Source: an uncultured Negativicutes bacterium
Lineage (GTDB): Bacteria > Bacillota > Negativicutes > Veillonellales > Megasphaeraceae
NCBI GenBank assembly: GCA_900752195.1
Contig: CAADUJ010000003.1
Coordinates: 1-64,000, forward strand
Length of the DNA: 64,000 nt
Direction of reading: 5' to 3'
The notes beneath the pieces are model-generated. The model ran no database searches. It saw only the letters and a program-made list of their open reading frames with translations, and had not been told where the DNA came from. Position numbers and translations under genes: made by a program. Shown one piece after another: positions 8,365 through 16,922 of this stretch. Within the stretch, counting starts at the first letter, position 1; the number at the start of each line of letters is the position of its first letter.

Positions 8365-9995
8365 TTTGTAATTTGAGCTTTCAGTTCTTCTATAGAACGA
8401 CGGATGTGTTCGTCTTCTTTCATGATATTTTCAATTTTCGTGCAAGCATGCATAACTGTCGTATGGTCACGGCCATTAAAGGAGGCGCCAATATGAGGAT
8501 ACGTCTGCTCCGTCATGACACGACACAAGTACATGGCAACTTGACGGGGAAAGGCAATGGATTTTGCTTTTTTCTTGCTCATCATATCTTCATATTTTAC
8601 TTTATAGAACTGGCATACAGCTTTTGTAATTTCGTCTAGCGTAATATATTTTTTCGTGCTATTGGCCTGGATGAGGTCTTTCAATGCTTTTTGTGTGAGT
8701 TCTAGCGTGACTGGCGAGTGTTCCTGGCTGGCCAGAAGGGATACTTGTGCAAAAGCGCCTTCGAGCTGACGGATGTTTTCGCTTACATTAGCGGCGATGA
8801 AATCGAGGGCATCTTTTTCAAAGCTGATAGGGCTCTGTTGGGCTCTATTACGGAGAATAGCCGTTCTTGTCTCCAAATCCGGTGGCTCGATGCACGTTAC
8901 CATACCGCCTTGGAAGCGGGAACGAAGGCGTTCTTCCAGTTTTTTGATGTCCTGAGGAGGACGGTCACTAGTGAATACCATTTGTTTATGGTCCTGGTAG
9001 AGTTTATTGAACGTGTGGAAGAATTCTTCCTGTGTATGCTCCTTATTTTCCAGGAATTGAATATCGTCGACGAGGAGTACGTCTACATTGCGATAGCGTT
9101 GGCGGAAGCTTTCCGGATTTTTATCTTGAAGAGATTGGATTAGTTCATTGGCAAAGTCTTCACTCGTAATGCAGCGGATGACCATGTCGGGATATTTTTC
9201 CCGGATGCGATGGCCGATGGCATGCATAAGATGGGTTTTGCCAAGTCCGGAGCCACCGTAAATAAAGTAGGGATTATATCTTTCGGCTGGTGTTTCGGCA
9301 ATGGCTAAGGCTGCGGCGTGGGCCATGCGGTTACTGTTGCCGACGATGAATGTATCGAAGGTGTAGTTGCTGCCTAAGCCGTCTGATTCAACAACGCTCT
9401 GGTTCGGTGGAACCGACAGCTTTTGGGCATCACGGATTTCTGGAAAGTCTAGTTCCCCGTCAGCCGTAAGTAGAGTTTCTGGTTGTAGTTTCACTTCCTT
9501 ATATAAGGTATCGGCTTCGTGGGATAACTCCTTATCCGACAGGGACTGATTTTTTTTGCGCGGTTGCAGATCTTCTTTCCGTATCGTTTCAATGCCCGTA
9601 ACGATGGAGACTTTGCGTTTTTCCTTCGGTGGTTCTATTTCTGGTGTTACTTCGATGGCTGGAGAATCTTGTGATGGCGTTGTAGAGGATTCTATGGAAT
9701 CTGGAGAAGGCGTTTCTATAGTAGGAGGTTCTTCTTCCGTATCGACAGAACTATAGATGATATTTACCTTAGTAGGTCGTCCAGTCACCTTGGAAGCGGC
9801 TTCTTCGAGAAGGGCATTGTATTTTTTTTTGATGAACGCACGAACAAAACTTTTAGCCGTATCAATGGTGACGATGTCATTTTCATAGGATACAAGGATT
9901 AAAGAAGATTCGATCCAAGTAGAGTACATTGTCGATGGAATTTTCTTTTTTACCTCATTTAACATGCCGTACCATAATTCATCAGGAGTCATCAT
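8352..9995 (-). CDS. dnaA: chromosomal replication initiator DnaA
   Basis: 547 residues from the preferred start, about 90 longer than the family norm. Domain I (1-75, DELWYGMLNEVKKKIP) is followed by an unusually long acidic, Pro/Ser/Thr-rich domain II linker (about 85-205), then AAA+ domain III with Walker A GGSGLGKTH near 248 and Walker B LLVDDIQFL, and domain IV with the box-binding helix GRDHTTVMHA. It binds the DnaA boxes on both sides of its gene and opens the origin. The frame runs open to 10124, but AAAGGAAGTAAC precedes the tandem ATG at 9995 and the MTPDELW start matches the family, while the longer reading would translate DnaA boxes. The extra length is all in the linker. Confidence 0.97.
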   Translation of the reverse strand: MMTPDELWYGMLNEVKKKIPSTMYSTWIESSLILVSYENDIVTIDTAKSFVRAFIKKKYNALLEEAASKVTGRPTKVNIIYSSVDTEEEPPTIETPSPDSIESSTTPSQDSPAIEVTPEIEPPKEKRKVSIVTGIETIRKEDLQPRKKNQSLSDKELSHEADTLYKEVKLQPETLLTADGELDFPEIRDAQKLSVPPNQSVVESDGLGSNYTFDTFIVGNSNRMAHAAALAIAETPAERYNPYFIYGGSGLGKTHLMHAIGHRIREKYPDMVIRCITSEDFANELIQSLQDKNPESFRQRYRNVDVLLVDDIQFLENKEHTQEEFFHTFNKLYQDHKQMVFTSDRPPQDIKKLEERLRSRFQGGMVTCIEPPDLETRTAILRNRAQQSPISFEKDALDFIAANVSENIRQLEGAFAQVSLLASQEHSPVTLELTQKALKDLIQANSTKKYITLDEITKAVCQFYKVKYEDMMSKKKAKSIAFPRQVAMYLCRVMTEQTYPHIGASFNGRDHTTVMHACTKIENIMKEDEHIRRSIEELKAQITNVDN

Positions 9996-10018
9996 GGGTG
10001 TTACTTCCTTTCCAGTAT

Positions 10019-10209
10019 TGTGGATATGTGAATGACTAGTTGTGGACAACGTGCATAAGTTGAAGTTTAAAAAAGCGGAAAACCGATGAGATACGGATTT
10101 CCGGCTATTAGTTAAGTTATCCACAATTTGTGGATAACTTGTGCATAACTACGTGTATAACTAGTGATTTCTTTCTTCTTATTCTAACGCATATCAAAAA
10201 TGTGTACAA
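10019..10209. other. oriC, dnaA-rpmH half with DnaA boxes
   Basis: Perfect boxes are TTATCCACA at 10117-10125, its inverted partner at 10129-10137, and TTATGCACA (minus) at 10140-10148. One-mismatch boxes lie at 10019-10027, 10041-10049, 10050-10058, 10152-10160 and 10201-10209. The central pair forms a 27-base palindrome with 13-base arms AAGTTATCCACAA (10114-10126) and one central base. The leftward dnaA block and the rightward rpmH block diverge here, as expected at the origin. Confidence 0.88.
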
Positions 10210-10226
10210 CCTTTTTTTTGATATGC
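10189..10226. repeat. 12-base inverted repeat beside the origin
   Basis: GCATATCAAAAA (10189-10200) pairs with TTTTTGATATGC (10215-10226), loop of 14 bases containing a DnaA-like box. No gene ends here on either strand, so it is not an obvious terminator; it may be an origin structural element or end a dnaA leader transcript. Confidence 0.6.
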
Positions 10227-10357
10227 AGGCTTGTTGGATTTACCGTCTCTTCTGTGATTCAATCGTAGTTGTATGTTTCCTTGTTGGAAAAATGAGTAGG
10301 GGGAATAGGGCCAACAGCCAAAAAGGCGACGGGAATCTACTTTTTTTTCAAAAATGA

Positions 10358-10386
10358 TTGACAGCCCTAAGGGGATTGTCTATAAT
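10358..10386 (+). promoter_or_regulatory. consensus promoter of the rpmH operon
   Basis: TTGACA (10358-10363), exactly 17 bases, TATAAT (10381-10386): a perfect sigma-70 type promoter 58 bases before rpmH. Confidence 0.92.
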
Positions 10387-10443
10387 TACACTGTTATGGT
10401 GTAAATTCTATATGCTCGTATCGATGTGAAGGAGGTGTCTACG

Positions 10444-10578
10444 TTGAAACAGACATATCAGCCTAACGTTTTGTGGAAAAAAAGAACCCATGGCTTCCGT
10501 GAAAGAATGAAGACCAAAGGCGGCCGTATGGTTTTGAAAAGACGTCGCATGAAAGGCAGAAAGAAACTTTCTGCATAA
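10444..10578 (+). CDS. rpmH: 50S ribosomal protein L34
   Basis: 44 residues starting MKQTYQPNVLWKKR and containing KRTHGFRERM and GRMVLKRRRMKGRKKLSA, the L34 signature throughout. It uses a TTG start at 10444 preceded by GGAGGTG (10431-10437). It is the first gene of the rightward rpmH-rnpA-yidD-yidC-jag block and has the strongest promoter seen in the window. A hairpin follows its stop, which would lower read-through into rnpA, as fits the much greater need for L34 than for the RNase P protein. Confidence 0.97.
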   Translation: MKQTYQPNVLWKKRTHGFRERMKTKGGRMVLKRRRMKGRKKLSA

Positions 10579-10590
10579 TTTTTTCAAGTT

Positions 10591-10630
10591 GAACAGAAAA
10601 GTTCCTTTTCGGAGGGATTTTTCTGTTCTT
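10591..10630 (+). terminator. attenuating hairpin between rpmH and rnpA
   Basis: GAACAGAAAA (10591-10600) pairs with TTTTCTGTTC (10619-10628). The T-run lies in the stem rather than after it, so it probably acts as a partial terminator or RNA-processing hairpin. Confidence 0.5.
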
Positions 10631-10665
10631 CTGCAATTTCAGGAATTACAGCTTAGGAACGTACG

Positions 10666-11025
10666 ATGTATGAGTTAAAAAAAGAGAAGCGGTTGTGCAA
10701 GAATCGTGAGTACCAGCTTGTGTACCGTCATGGCAAATCCTTCGTCAACAAGATGGTCGTACTCTACGTCATGCCCCGTTCTCCTAAACAGCCGACCCGT
10801 ATCGGCTTCGTTACGGGAAAGAAAATCGGTTGTGCCGTAGAGCGCAATCGTTGCCGCCGGCTTATGAAAGAAGTATACCGTCTGCATCAGTTCGAGCTGA
10901 AGGACGGTTATGATTTAGTGCTTATTGGCCGTGGTTATTTGAAACACGCCCGGTATGAAGAGGCGGAAAAAAGTATTCTTCAGGTATTTCGCCGCGCTAA
11001 TGTATGGAAGAAGAAATCGACGTGA
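10666..11025 (+). CDS. rnpA: ribonuclease P protein component
   Basis: 119 residues. The basic protein cofactor of RNase P, which matures the 5' ends of tRNAs. It has the family blocks LCKNREYQLVYRHGKSF, RIGFVTGKKIGCAVERNRCRRLMKE (the conserved RNR-type motif) and YDLVLIGRG. Start at ATG 10666 with a modest AGGAA upstream. The end overlaps the yidD start. Confidence 0.96.
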   Translation: MYELKKEKRLCKNREYQLVYRHGKSFVNKMVVLYVMPRSPKQPTRIGFVTGKKIGCAVERNRCRRLMKEVYRLHQFELKDGYDLVLIGRGYLKHARYEEAEKSILQVFRRANVWKKKST

Positions 11026-11231
11026 AAACATTCTTCGTAATGATAATACGGTTTTATCAGCTATGCATTTCACCGATGCATTTGCCTTGTTGCCGTTTTT
11101 ATCCAACTTGCTCGGCTTACGCCATTGAAGCCTTGCAGAAATACGGTGCCCTGAAAGGGAGTTATTTAGCTATAAGGCGCATTTTAAAATGCCATCCCTT
11201 TCATAAAGGTGGGTATGATCCTGTACCATAA
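11022..11231 (+). CDS. yidD: membrane protein insertion efficiency factor YidD
   Basis: 69 residues from a GTG at 11022 that overlaps the rnpA stop; a longer start at ATG 11004 is possible but adds residues the family lacks. It has IIRFYQLCISPMHLPCCRFYPTCSAYA, with the conserved cysteines, then GALKGSYLAIRRILKCHPFHKGGYDPVP. Family members are small amphipathic proteins at the inner membrane that help YidC-dependent insertion; the next gene is yidC. Confidence 0.93.
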   Translation: MKTFFVMIIRFYQLCISPMHLPCCRFYPTCSAYAIEALQKYGALKGSYLAIRRILKCHPFHKGGYDPVP

Positions 11232-11235
11232 TGTA

Positions 11236-11268
11236 ATCAGTCAGTCCGTTTCTGTCTGATATTTTTTT
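11236..11268 (+). terminator. hairpin and T-run between yidD and yidC
   Basis: ATCAGTCAG (11236-11244) pairs with CTGTCTGAT (11252-11260), followed by TTTTTTT. Probably partial termination, since yidC lacks a clear promoter of its own. Confidence 0.55.
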
Positions 11269-11295
11269 ATTACGAATTGACAGGAGTGAAACTAC

Positions 11296-11982
11296 GTGAG
11301 TTTTTTTAGCGACATCATGGACGTTTTAGCAGGCATTATGACGGTATTCCTCAATTACTGCTATGACTTTACACATATGATTGGCTTTCCGAGCTATGGC
11401 ATAGCCATTATTTTATTGACGATTGTCATTAAGGCCGTCCTGGCACCGCTTACGGCAAAGCAAATCCGTTCGATGGAACGGATGCAGAAGGTACAGCCGA
11501 AGGTAAAGGAATTACAGCAAAAATATAAAGGGAATTCCCAGAAGATGAATGCAGCTCTTCAAAAGCTCTATAAAGAAGAAAAGGTCAATCCTTTGGCAGG
11601 TTGTTTACCTCTTATCATTCAGATGCCTTTCCTTATTTCCATTTTTTACGCTCTTCGTGCATATCCCTATGATCCGACATATGAAAGTTTCCTCTGGATG
11701 CCTAGTTTAGGCCAGGCAGATCCGACGTATATCATGCCGATTCTTTCGGCTATTTCGACGTTTGCCATTCAGAAGCAAATGAGTGGTACCCAGATTTCTA
11801 TGAACGAAGCACAGGCAAAACAGCAAAAAATCATGTCTATTGTCATGCCGCTGTTTATTGGTTGGATCAGCCTCAGCTTCCCCAGTGGTCTTGTTATCTA
11901 CTGGGTCGTTTCTAACGTATTCCAGTGGGTACAGCAATTTGTTATGTTCCGTATGGGTCGTGAGAAAGGAGCACAGGCATGA
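11296..11982 (+). CDS. yidC: membrane protein insertase YidC/OxaA
   Basis: 228 residues, the short Gram-positive-type form lacking the large periplasmic domain of proteobacterial YidC. Five hydrophobic segments; the conserved cytoplasmic loop IRSMERMQKVQPKVKELQQKYKGN and the NPLAGCLPLIIQMPFLISIFYAL block are clear. No lipobox is present. Inserts membrane proteins alone or with Sec. GTG start at 11296 with CAGGAG ten bases upstream. It overlaps jag by four bases. Confidence 0.96.
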   Translation: MSFFSDIMDVLAGIMTVFLNYCYDFTHMIGFPSYGIAIILLTIVIKAVLAPLTAKQIRSMERMQKVQPKVKELQQKYKGNSQKMNAALQKLYKEEKVNPLAGCLPLIIQMPFLISIFYALRAYPYDPTYESFLWMPSLGQADPTYIMPILSAISTFAIQKQMSGTQISMNEAQAKQQKIMSIVMPLFIGWISLSFPSGLVIYWVVSNVFQWVQQFVMFRMGREKGAQA

Positions 11983-12782
11983 TTAGTGTGGAAGCAACAG
12001 GAAAAACAATAGAGGACGCAATCCGCTCTGGCTTAGTCCAGCTTGGATTGACGCGGGATGAAGTAGAAGTTGAAGTTATAGCAGAACCTAAAAGCGGTTT
12101 CCTTGGATTTGGAAGTAAGCCTGCCGTCGTTCTCGTAAAGGCAAAGGAACAGGCTGAACATTTGCTCCATGAAGAAATCGCCCATAAAGAAATTCTTCGT
12201 AAAGAGGAAGAACCGGAACCTGTCGAAGAAGCAGTACAGGAATCTGTAGTACAACCTTCTGACATTTCGCCTGTAGAAGACGATAGTGCTGCTGTAGACG
12301 ATGACTCCGAGTTAGTTCCGGAACGTGGCATGACGGCTGATGAAGCTGCGGCAAAAGCTAAGGCTTTTGTTACGGAAGTTTTAGAGAACATGGGCCTTAC
12401 GGCAGTCATCGAAAAGATGATCAAACACGATAAAATCATCCTTCATCTCCATGGGAAGAATCTGGGCATCATTATAGGTAAACATGGCAAGACACTTGAT
12501 GCCTTACAGTACCTGACGAATCTTACGACGAATCAGGGGCAGGATACGCGCCATTTCATCATGCTTGATGTAGAAAATTATCGTCATCGCCGTGAAGATA
12601 CCCTTAAGAAACTGGCTGTCCGCGTAGCTGGCCGCCTCCAACAGGGAGAAAAGAAAGAACTTGATCCGATGAACGGTTTTGAACGTAAAATCATTCATAT
12701 GGCATTACAGAATACAGAACATATCCGTACGGAAAGCGAAGGTCAGGATCCGTACCGTCATGTAGTGATTTATCACGACTAA
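11979..12782 (+). CDS. jag: Jag/KhpB RNA-binding protein (Jag_N, KH, R3H)
   Basis: 267 residues. Jag_N domain at 1-50 (KTIEDAIRSGLVQLGL, GFLGFGSKPA), an acidic linker (about 60-115), a KH domain with the nucleic-acid loop IIIGKHGKTLDALQYL (about 165-180), and a C-terminal R3H domain (RHRREDTLKKLA ... TESEGQDPYRHVVIYH). KhpB binds many RNAs and influences cell division and envelope synthesis in Firmicutes. AAAGGAGC precedes ATG 11979, which overlaps the yidC stop as ATGA. Confidence 0.95.
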   Translation: MISVEATGKTIEDAIRSGLVQLGLTRDEVEVEVIAEPKSGFLGFGSKPAVVLVKAKEQAEHLLHEEIAHKEILRKEEEPEPVEEAVQESVVQPSDISPVEDDSAAVDDDSELVPERGMTADEAAAKAKAFVTEVLENMGLTAVIEKMIKHDKIILHLHGKNLGIIIGKHGKTLDALQYLTNLTTNQGQDTRHFIMLDVENYRHRREDTLKKLAVRVAGRLQQGEKKELDPMNGFERKIIHMALQNTEHIRTESEGQDPYRHVVIYHD

Positions 12783-12813
12783 GGACGTAACAGCCTTATG
12801 GCTGTTTGCGGAG

Positions 12814-12840
12814 AGCCCGGTGCGTACACCGGGCTTTTTT
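12814..12840 (+). terminator. terminator after jag
   Basis: AGCCCGGTG-CGTA-CACCGGGCT followed by five Ts, closing the rpmH-jag operon. A second small hairpin (CAGCC...GGCTG) lies just upstream. Confidence 0.93.
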
Positions 12841-12853
12841 GAAAGGAGATACT

Positions 12854-14236
12854 ATGCGTTACGATTCGACAGATACGATAGCTGCCATTACGACACCTTT
12901 AGGCACGAGTGGTATCGGCGCTATTCGCATTAGCGGCGATGGTGCCTATGATGTAGGAGACCGTATTTTCCGCAGCACGTCGAAGAAGCCTTTGAAGGAA
13001 AGAAGGGACCGATCCATTCAGTATGGCTATATTGTCGACGAACAGGGAACGGTCATCGACGAAGTATTAGCCCTTATCATGAAAGGGCCTCATTCCTATA
13101 CGGCAGAAGATGTACTGGAAATTCAGTGCCACGGTGGCGCTCAGGTCCTCCAGACGATTTTTTCGTTGATTTTGCGAAGCGGTGCCCGCCTGGCAAATCC
13201 CGGTGAATTTACAGAACGGGCTTTTTTGAACGGCCGTATCGATTTGGCTCAGGCTGAGGCTGTCATGGATGTTATCCAGGCTAAGAGCAAGATGGGTCTC
13301 ACGAGTGCTGTCGAGCAATTAGAAGGTACCCTTTCTCGTGTAGTTGGCGCTATGCGTCTGGAGTTGACTGAGCTTATTACGCGGTTAGAAGTGATGATCG
13401 ACTATCCTGAAGAAGACTTGGAAGATATAGCCGTTCCCGATTGCACCGGTGCTTTACAAGATATGAAGAAAAAGCTTGCAGCCATGTTGGAAGACTCTCA
13501 TAGTGGCAAGATGGTCCGTGATGGTGTCATGGTAGCCATTGCAGGTACGCCGAATGCTGGAAAGTCGAGCCTTTTGAATCGTCTGTTACAAGAAGATCGG
13601 GCTATCGTAACAGATGTACCGGGAACGACGCGTGATGTATTAGAGGAATGGATTACGATTCACTCGATTCCCATGTGTCTCGTCGATACGGCAGGCATCC
13701 GCACGACCGATGATAGAGTAGAAAAAATCGGTGTTGACAAGGCAAGACAGTATCTCCAGAAGGCTGACATGATTCTTATCGTCATTGATGGTTCTCGTCC
13801 CCTTACGGAAGAAGATCGGGACATATTGGAAAAAAGCCGTCATAAAAAATGCCTCATCGTTTTGAATAAGCAAGATCTTAATCCCCTTGTCCACAGCGAT
13901 GATGTAAAGGAATATGGACATACGGTCATTACCCTTTCTGCTGAAACAGGGCAGGGGCTGGATGCGTTAAAAAAAGCCATGTTGCAAAAAGTGGTCGACA
14001 GTGGCCTCAATGAAGGTCAGAGCGTACTGCTTACGAATACGCGTCATATCGAATTGGTACGCCGTAGCGACGAAGCGTTGGATCGTGCCATTACGACGCT
14101 GGAAAATGGCATGCCTCTGGATTGTGCTATCGTTGATATCCGGGAGGCCTGGGATTTATTAGGGTCTATTACAGGCGATACGGTCCATGATGATATTGTT
14201 ACAGAAATATTCAGTCGTTTTTGTCTCGGTAAGTAG
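12854..14236 (+). CDS. mnmE: tRNA modification GTPase MnmE
   Basis: 460 residues. N-terminal folate-binding domain (TIAAITTPLGTSGIGAIRISG), central helical domain, inserted G domain with GTPNAGKSS at 231-239, DTAGIRTT and NKQD, and C-terminal FCLGK carrying the essential cysteine. With MnmG it forms the carboxymethylaminomethyl modification at wobble U34 of certain tRNAs. Start at ATG 12854 with AAAGGAGATACT; the upstream extension to 12806 would be translated from the terminator of jag and was rejected. Confidence 0.97.
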   Translation: MRYDSTDTIAAITTPLGTSGIGAIRISGDGAYDVGDRIFRSTSKKPLKERRDRSIQYGYIVDEQGTVIDEVLALIMKGPHSYTAEDVLEIQCHGGAQVLQTIFSLILRSGARLANPGEFTERAFLNGRIDLAQAEAVMDVIQAKSKMGLTSAVEQLEGTLSRVVGAMRLELTELITRLEVMIDYPEEDLEDIAVPDCTGALQDMKKKLAAMLEDSHSGKMVRDGVMVAIAGTPNAGKSSLLNRLLQEDRAIVTDVPGTTRDVLEEWITIHSIPMCLVDTAGIRTTDDRVEKIGVDKARQYLQKADMILIVIDGSRPLTEEDRDILEKSRHKKCLIVLNKQDLNPLVHSDDVKEYGHTVITLSAETGQGLDALKKAMLQKVVDSGLNEGQSVLLTNTRHIELVRRSDEALDRAITTLENGMPLDCAIVDIREAWDLLGSITGDTVHDDIVTEIFSRFCLGK

Positions 14237-14289
14237 AATTCATTTCAAGAATCTGCTTTTTCTGTCTATAGATATAGGAGATGTCCTTC

Positions 14290-16167
14290 ATGTACACAGT
14301 AGATACGTATGATGTCATTGTCATCGGTGCTGGTCATGCCGGCTGTGAAGCTGCCCTTGCCAGTGCCCGTCTTGGTGCAAAGACGATGATGGCTACACTC
14401 AATTTAGATAATATCGCCTTAATGCCCTGCAATCCTGCCGTCGGTGGTCCCGGAAAGAGCCATCTCGTCCGCGAAATCGATGCCCTTGGTGGCCAGATGG
14501 GAATCAACACGGATGAAACATGCCTGCAAATGCGTATGCTCAATACGGGCAAGGGTCCGGCTGTCTATTCTCTAAGAGCCCAGTCTGATAAAAAACTCTA
14601 TCAGATGACCATGACGAAGACCTTGGAATCACAGGAAAATCTCGAAGTAAAGCAACTGATGATTACAGATCTTGTCATTGAAGACGGGGCTGTGCAGGGC
14701 GTCGTCACTGAATTAGGTGAGTTTTATAAGGCCCAGTGTGTCATCTTGGCGACAGGGACGTATTTAAAAGGGAAAATCATCATCGGTGACTGCACGTATT
14801 CTGGCGGTCCCATGGGTCAGCGCTCGGCAGAAGATTTGTCCCAGTCCCTTGTAAAAGCAGGTATTAAACTCATGCGCTTTAAAACGGGAACGCCAGCCCG
14901 CGTGGACCGTCGTACCCTTCATACGGAGGATATGACGATTCAGGAAGGCGATACAGATGGGCATGCTTTTTCGTTTATGTCCCAGCGGAAAAATCGGAAC
15001 AAAGAATGTTGCTGGCTCACGTTTACAAATGAAGAGACGCATCGCATCATTCGTGACAACTTAGACAGAGCACCTATGTGTAATGGTGTCATTGAAGGGA
15101 TTGGTCCCCGCTATTGCCCGTCTATTGAATCGAAGATTGTCCGCTTTGCCGATAAAAAACGCCATCAACTCTTCATCGAACCGGAAGGAGAATGGACGGA
15201 AGAAATGTATGTCCAGGGCATGAGCACGAGTATGCCTATTGACGTGCAGTATGAATTTTTACGTACGATTCCAGGTCTTCAGGATGTACGCATCATGCGG
15301 CCTGGGTATGCCATCGAATACGATTGCTTAGACCCCCTGCAGTTGACGCCGTATTTGGAAACTAAAAAGGTACAAGGTCTCTTTTCGGCAGGCCAGTCCA
15401 ACGGGACGAGTGGGTACGAAGAAGCTGCAGCCCAGGGCCTTATAGCCGGTATCAACGCAGCCCGTAAGGTACAGCATAAGAAACCGTTTATCCTGACACG
15501 GGCAGAAGCGTATATCGGCGTCCTTATTGACGATCTGGTCACGAAGGGAACGAATGAACCGTACCGTATCATGACGAGCCGCAGCGAATACCGCCTCATC
15601 CTGCGGCAGGATAATGCAGATTTGCGCCTTACCCAGAAAGGCTATGACATCGGCCTCGTCACACAGGAACGGTATGACCGGTTCGTACAGAAAAAAGCCC
15701 ATATCGAAGAAGGCATTGCAGCACTTAAAGGGATTGCCATTACGCCGAGCAAGGAAAATATAGAAAAGCTCCACATCCTTGGAACGGCCCCGGTCCATAC
15801 GGCCATTACGGCGTATGATTTGTTGCGCCGTCAGGAAATGACGTTTAAAAAACTTGCTACAGTCTTTCCCCTTTCTGACCTCGACGAAGATGTCAGGGAA
15901 GAAATCGAAATCATGAGTAAATACGAAGGCTATATTAACCGCCAGATGGAACAAGTGGAAAAGATGAACCGTCTGGAACAAAAACTCATGCCTGACGACA
16001 TCGTCTATGCCGATATCGATACCCTTTCAGGAGAAGCACGGCAAAAGCTTGATGAAATCCGGCCTCATTCCCTTGGTCAGGCCAGCCGTATTTCTGGCGT
16101 GTCGCCAGCTGATATTACGGCACTTCTCATCGTGTTAGAACAGCGTAAGAGGGAGGCGACGTCATGA
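14290..16167 (+). CDS. mnmG: tRNA uridine-5-carboxymethylaminomethyl enzyme MnmG (GidA)
   Basis: 625 residues. FAD-binding GAGHAGCEAALASARLGA near the N-terminus, CNPAVGGPGKSHLVREIDALGG, a second nucleotide-binding stretch and the GidA C-terminal helical domain (EIMSKYEGYINRQ ... RISGVSPADITALLI). It is the FAD partner of MnmE. ATG 14290 is preferred because GGAG lies nine bases before it; ATG 14281 touches the ribosome site. It overlaps rsmG by four bases. Confidence 0.97.
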   Translation: MYTVDTYDVIVIGAGHAGCEAALASARLGAKTMMATLNLDNIALMPCNPAVGGPGKSHLVREIDALGGQMGINTDETCLQMRMLNTGKGPAVYSLRAQSDKKLYQMTMTKTLESQENLEVKQLMITDLVIEDGAVQGVVTELGEFYKAQCVILATGTYLKGKIIIGDCTYSGGPMGQRSAEDLSQSLVKAGIKLMRFKTGTPARVDRRTLHTEDMTIQEGDTDGHAFSFMSQRKNRNKECCWLTFTNEETHRIIRDNLDRAPMCNGVIEGIGPRYCPSIESKIVRFADKKRHQLFIEPEGEWTEEMYVQGMSTSMPIDVQYEFLRTIPGLQDVRIMRPGYAIEYDCLDPLQLTPYLETKKVQGLFSAGQSNGTSGYEEAAAQGLIAGINAARKVQHKKPFILTRAEAYIGVLIDDLVTKGTNEPYRIMTSRSEYRLILRQDNADLRLTQKGYDIGLVTQERYDRFVQKKAHIEEGIAALKGIAITPSKENIEKLHILGTAPVHTAITAYDLLRRQEMTFKKLATVFPLSDLDEDVREEIEIMSKYEGYINRQMEQVEKMNRLEQKLMPDDIVYADIDTLSGEARQKLDEIRPHSLGQASRISGVSPADITALLIVLEQRKREATS

Positions 16168-16877
16168 CGTTCAAAGAAGAATTACAACAGAACATGACGG
16201 CCTTTGGAATACATCTTACGGAACAGCAGGTCCAACAATTTTGCAGCTTTGAAGAAGCACTCATGGAAACGAATACAGTTATGAATCTCACGGCCATTAC
16301 GGATCCGCAGGAAGTCGCTGTAAAACACATGGTCGATAGCCTTTCCTGCTATGAAGAAAGGTATATCCCATCTGGTTCTTCTCTTCTCGATTTAGGTACA
16401 GGCGCTGGGTTTCCAGGACTTCCCTTATTGATTTACCGCCCTGATTTAAAGGTGACCTTTTTCGATTCTCTCCAAAAAAGACTCAACTTTGTACAGTCTG
16501 TGACAATGGAACTTGGCCTTAACGCTTCTTTCCTTCATGGAAGGGCGGAAGATGAAGCGCATAAAAAAGAGTACCGGGAACAGTTTGACATCGTGACGAG
16601 CCGTGCTGTTGCTCGTCTCGCCGTCCTTTGTGAATGGGCGCTTCCGTATGTGGCTAAGGGCGGAATGTTCATATCTTTGAAGGGCGCGCAATATGAAGAA
16701 GAAGCAAGGGAAGCACGCCATGCCCTGGAAATAGTAGGCGGCGTGATAGAAGAAATCAGGGCTGTCCATTTGCCTGGTATAGCGGATAAGAGAGCTGTAT
16801 TATATATTCGTAAGGTACAGGATAGTCCTAAAAAATATCCGAGGAAACCTAAAATTGCAGCTAAAAATCCGTTATAA
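16164..16877 (+). CDS. rsmG: 16S rRNA (guanine527-N7)-methyltransferase RsmG
   Basis: 237 residues. GidB-family methyltransferase: AdoMet motif I LLDLGTGAGFPGLPL (about 73-87), acidic loop FFDSLQKRLNF, VTSRAVA and a Lys-rich tail. Makes m7G527 in 16S rRNA. ATGA overlap with mnmG and a GAGGGAGG ribosome site show translational coupling. Confidence 0.95.
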   Translation: MTFKEELQQNMTAFGIHLTEQQVQQFCSFEEALMETNTVMNLTAITDPQEVAVKHMVDSLSCYEERYIPSGSSLLDLGTGAGFPGLPLLIYRPDLKVTFFDSLQKRLNFVQSVTMELGLNASFLHGRAEDEAHKKEYREQFDIVTSRAVARLAVLCEWALPYVAKGGMFISLKGAQYEEEAREARHALEIVGGVIEEIRAVHLPGIADKRAVLYIRKVQDSPKKYPRKPKIAAKNPL

Positions 16878-16922
16878 TAGGTGTATATAGTATTGTCTCT
16901 TGTGGATTGAGAGGTGTTTTTC

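Noticed and set aside
9996..10124. 43-codon N-terminal extension of DnaA
   Set aside because: Would translate DnaA boxes and has no family similarity; the ribosome site lies before 9995.
10130..10357. 75-codon open frame between dnaA and rpmH
   Set aside because: Overlaps DnaA boxes and the AT-rich origin; no ribosome site.
15328..15981. 217-codon open frame on -, opposite mnmG
   Set aside because: Antisense to a conserved enzyme; His/Phe-rich composition typical of a reverse frame.
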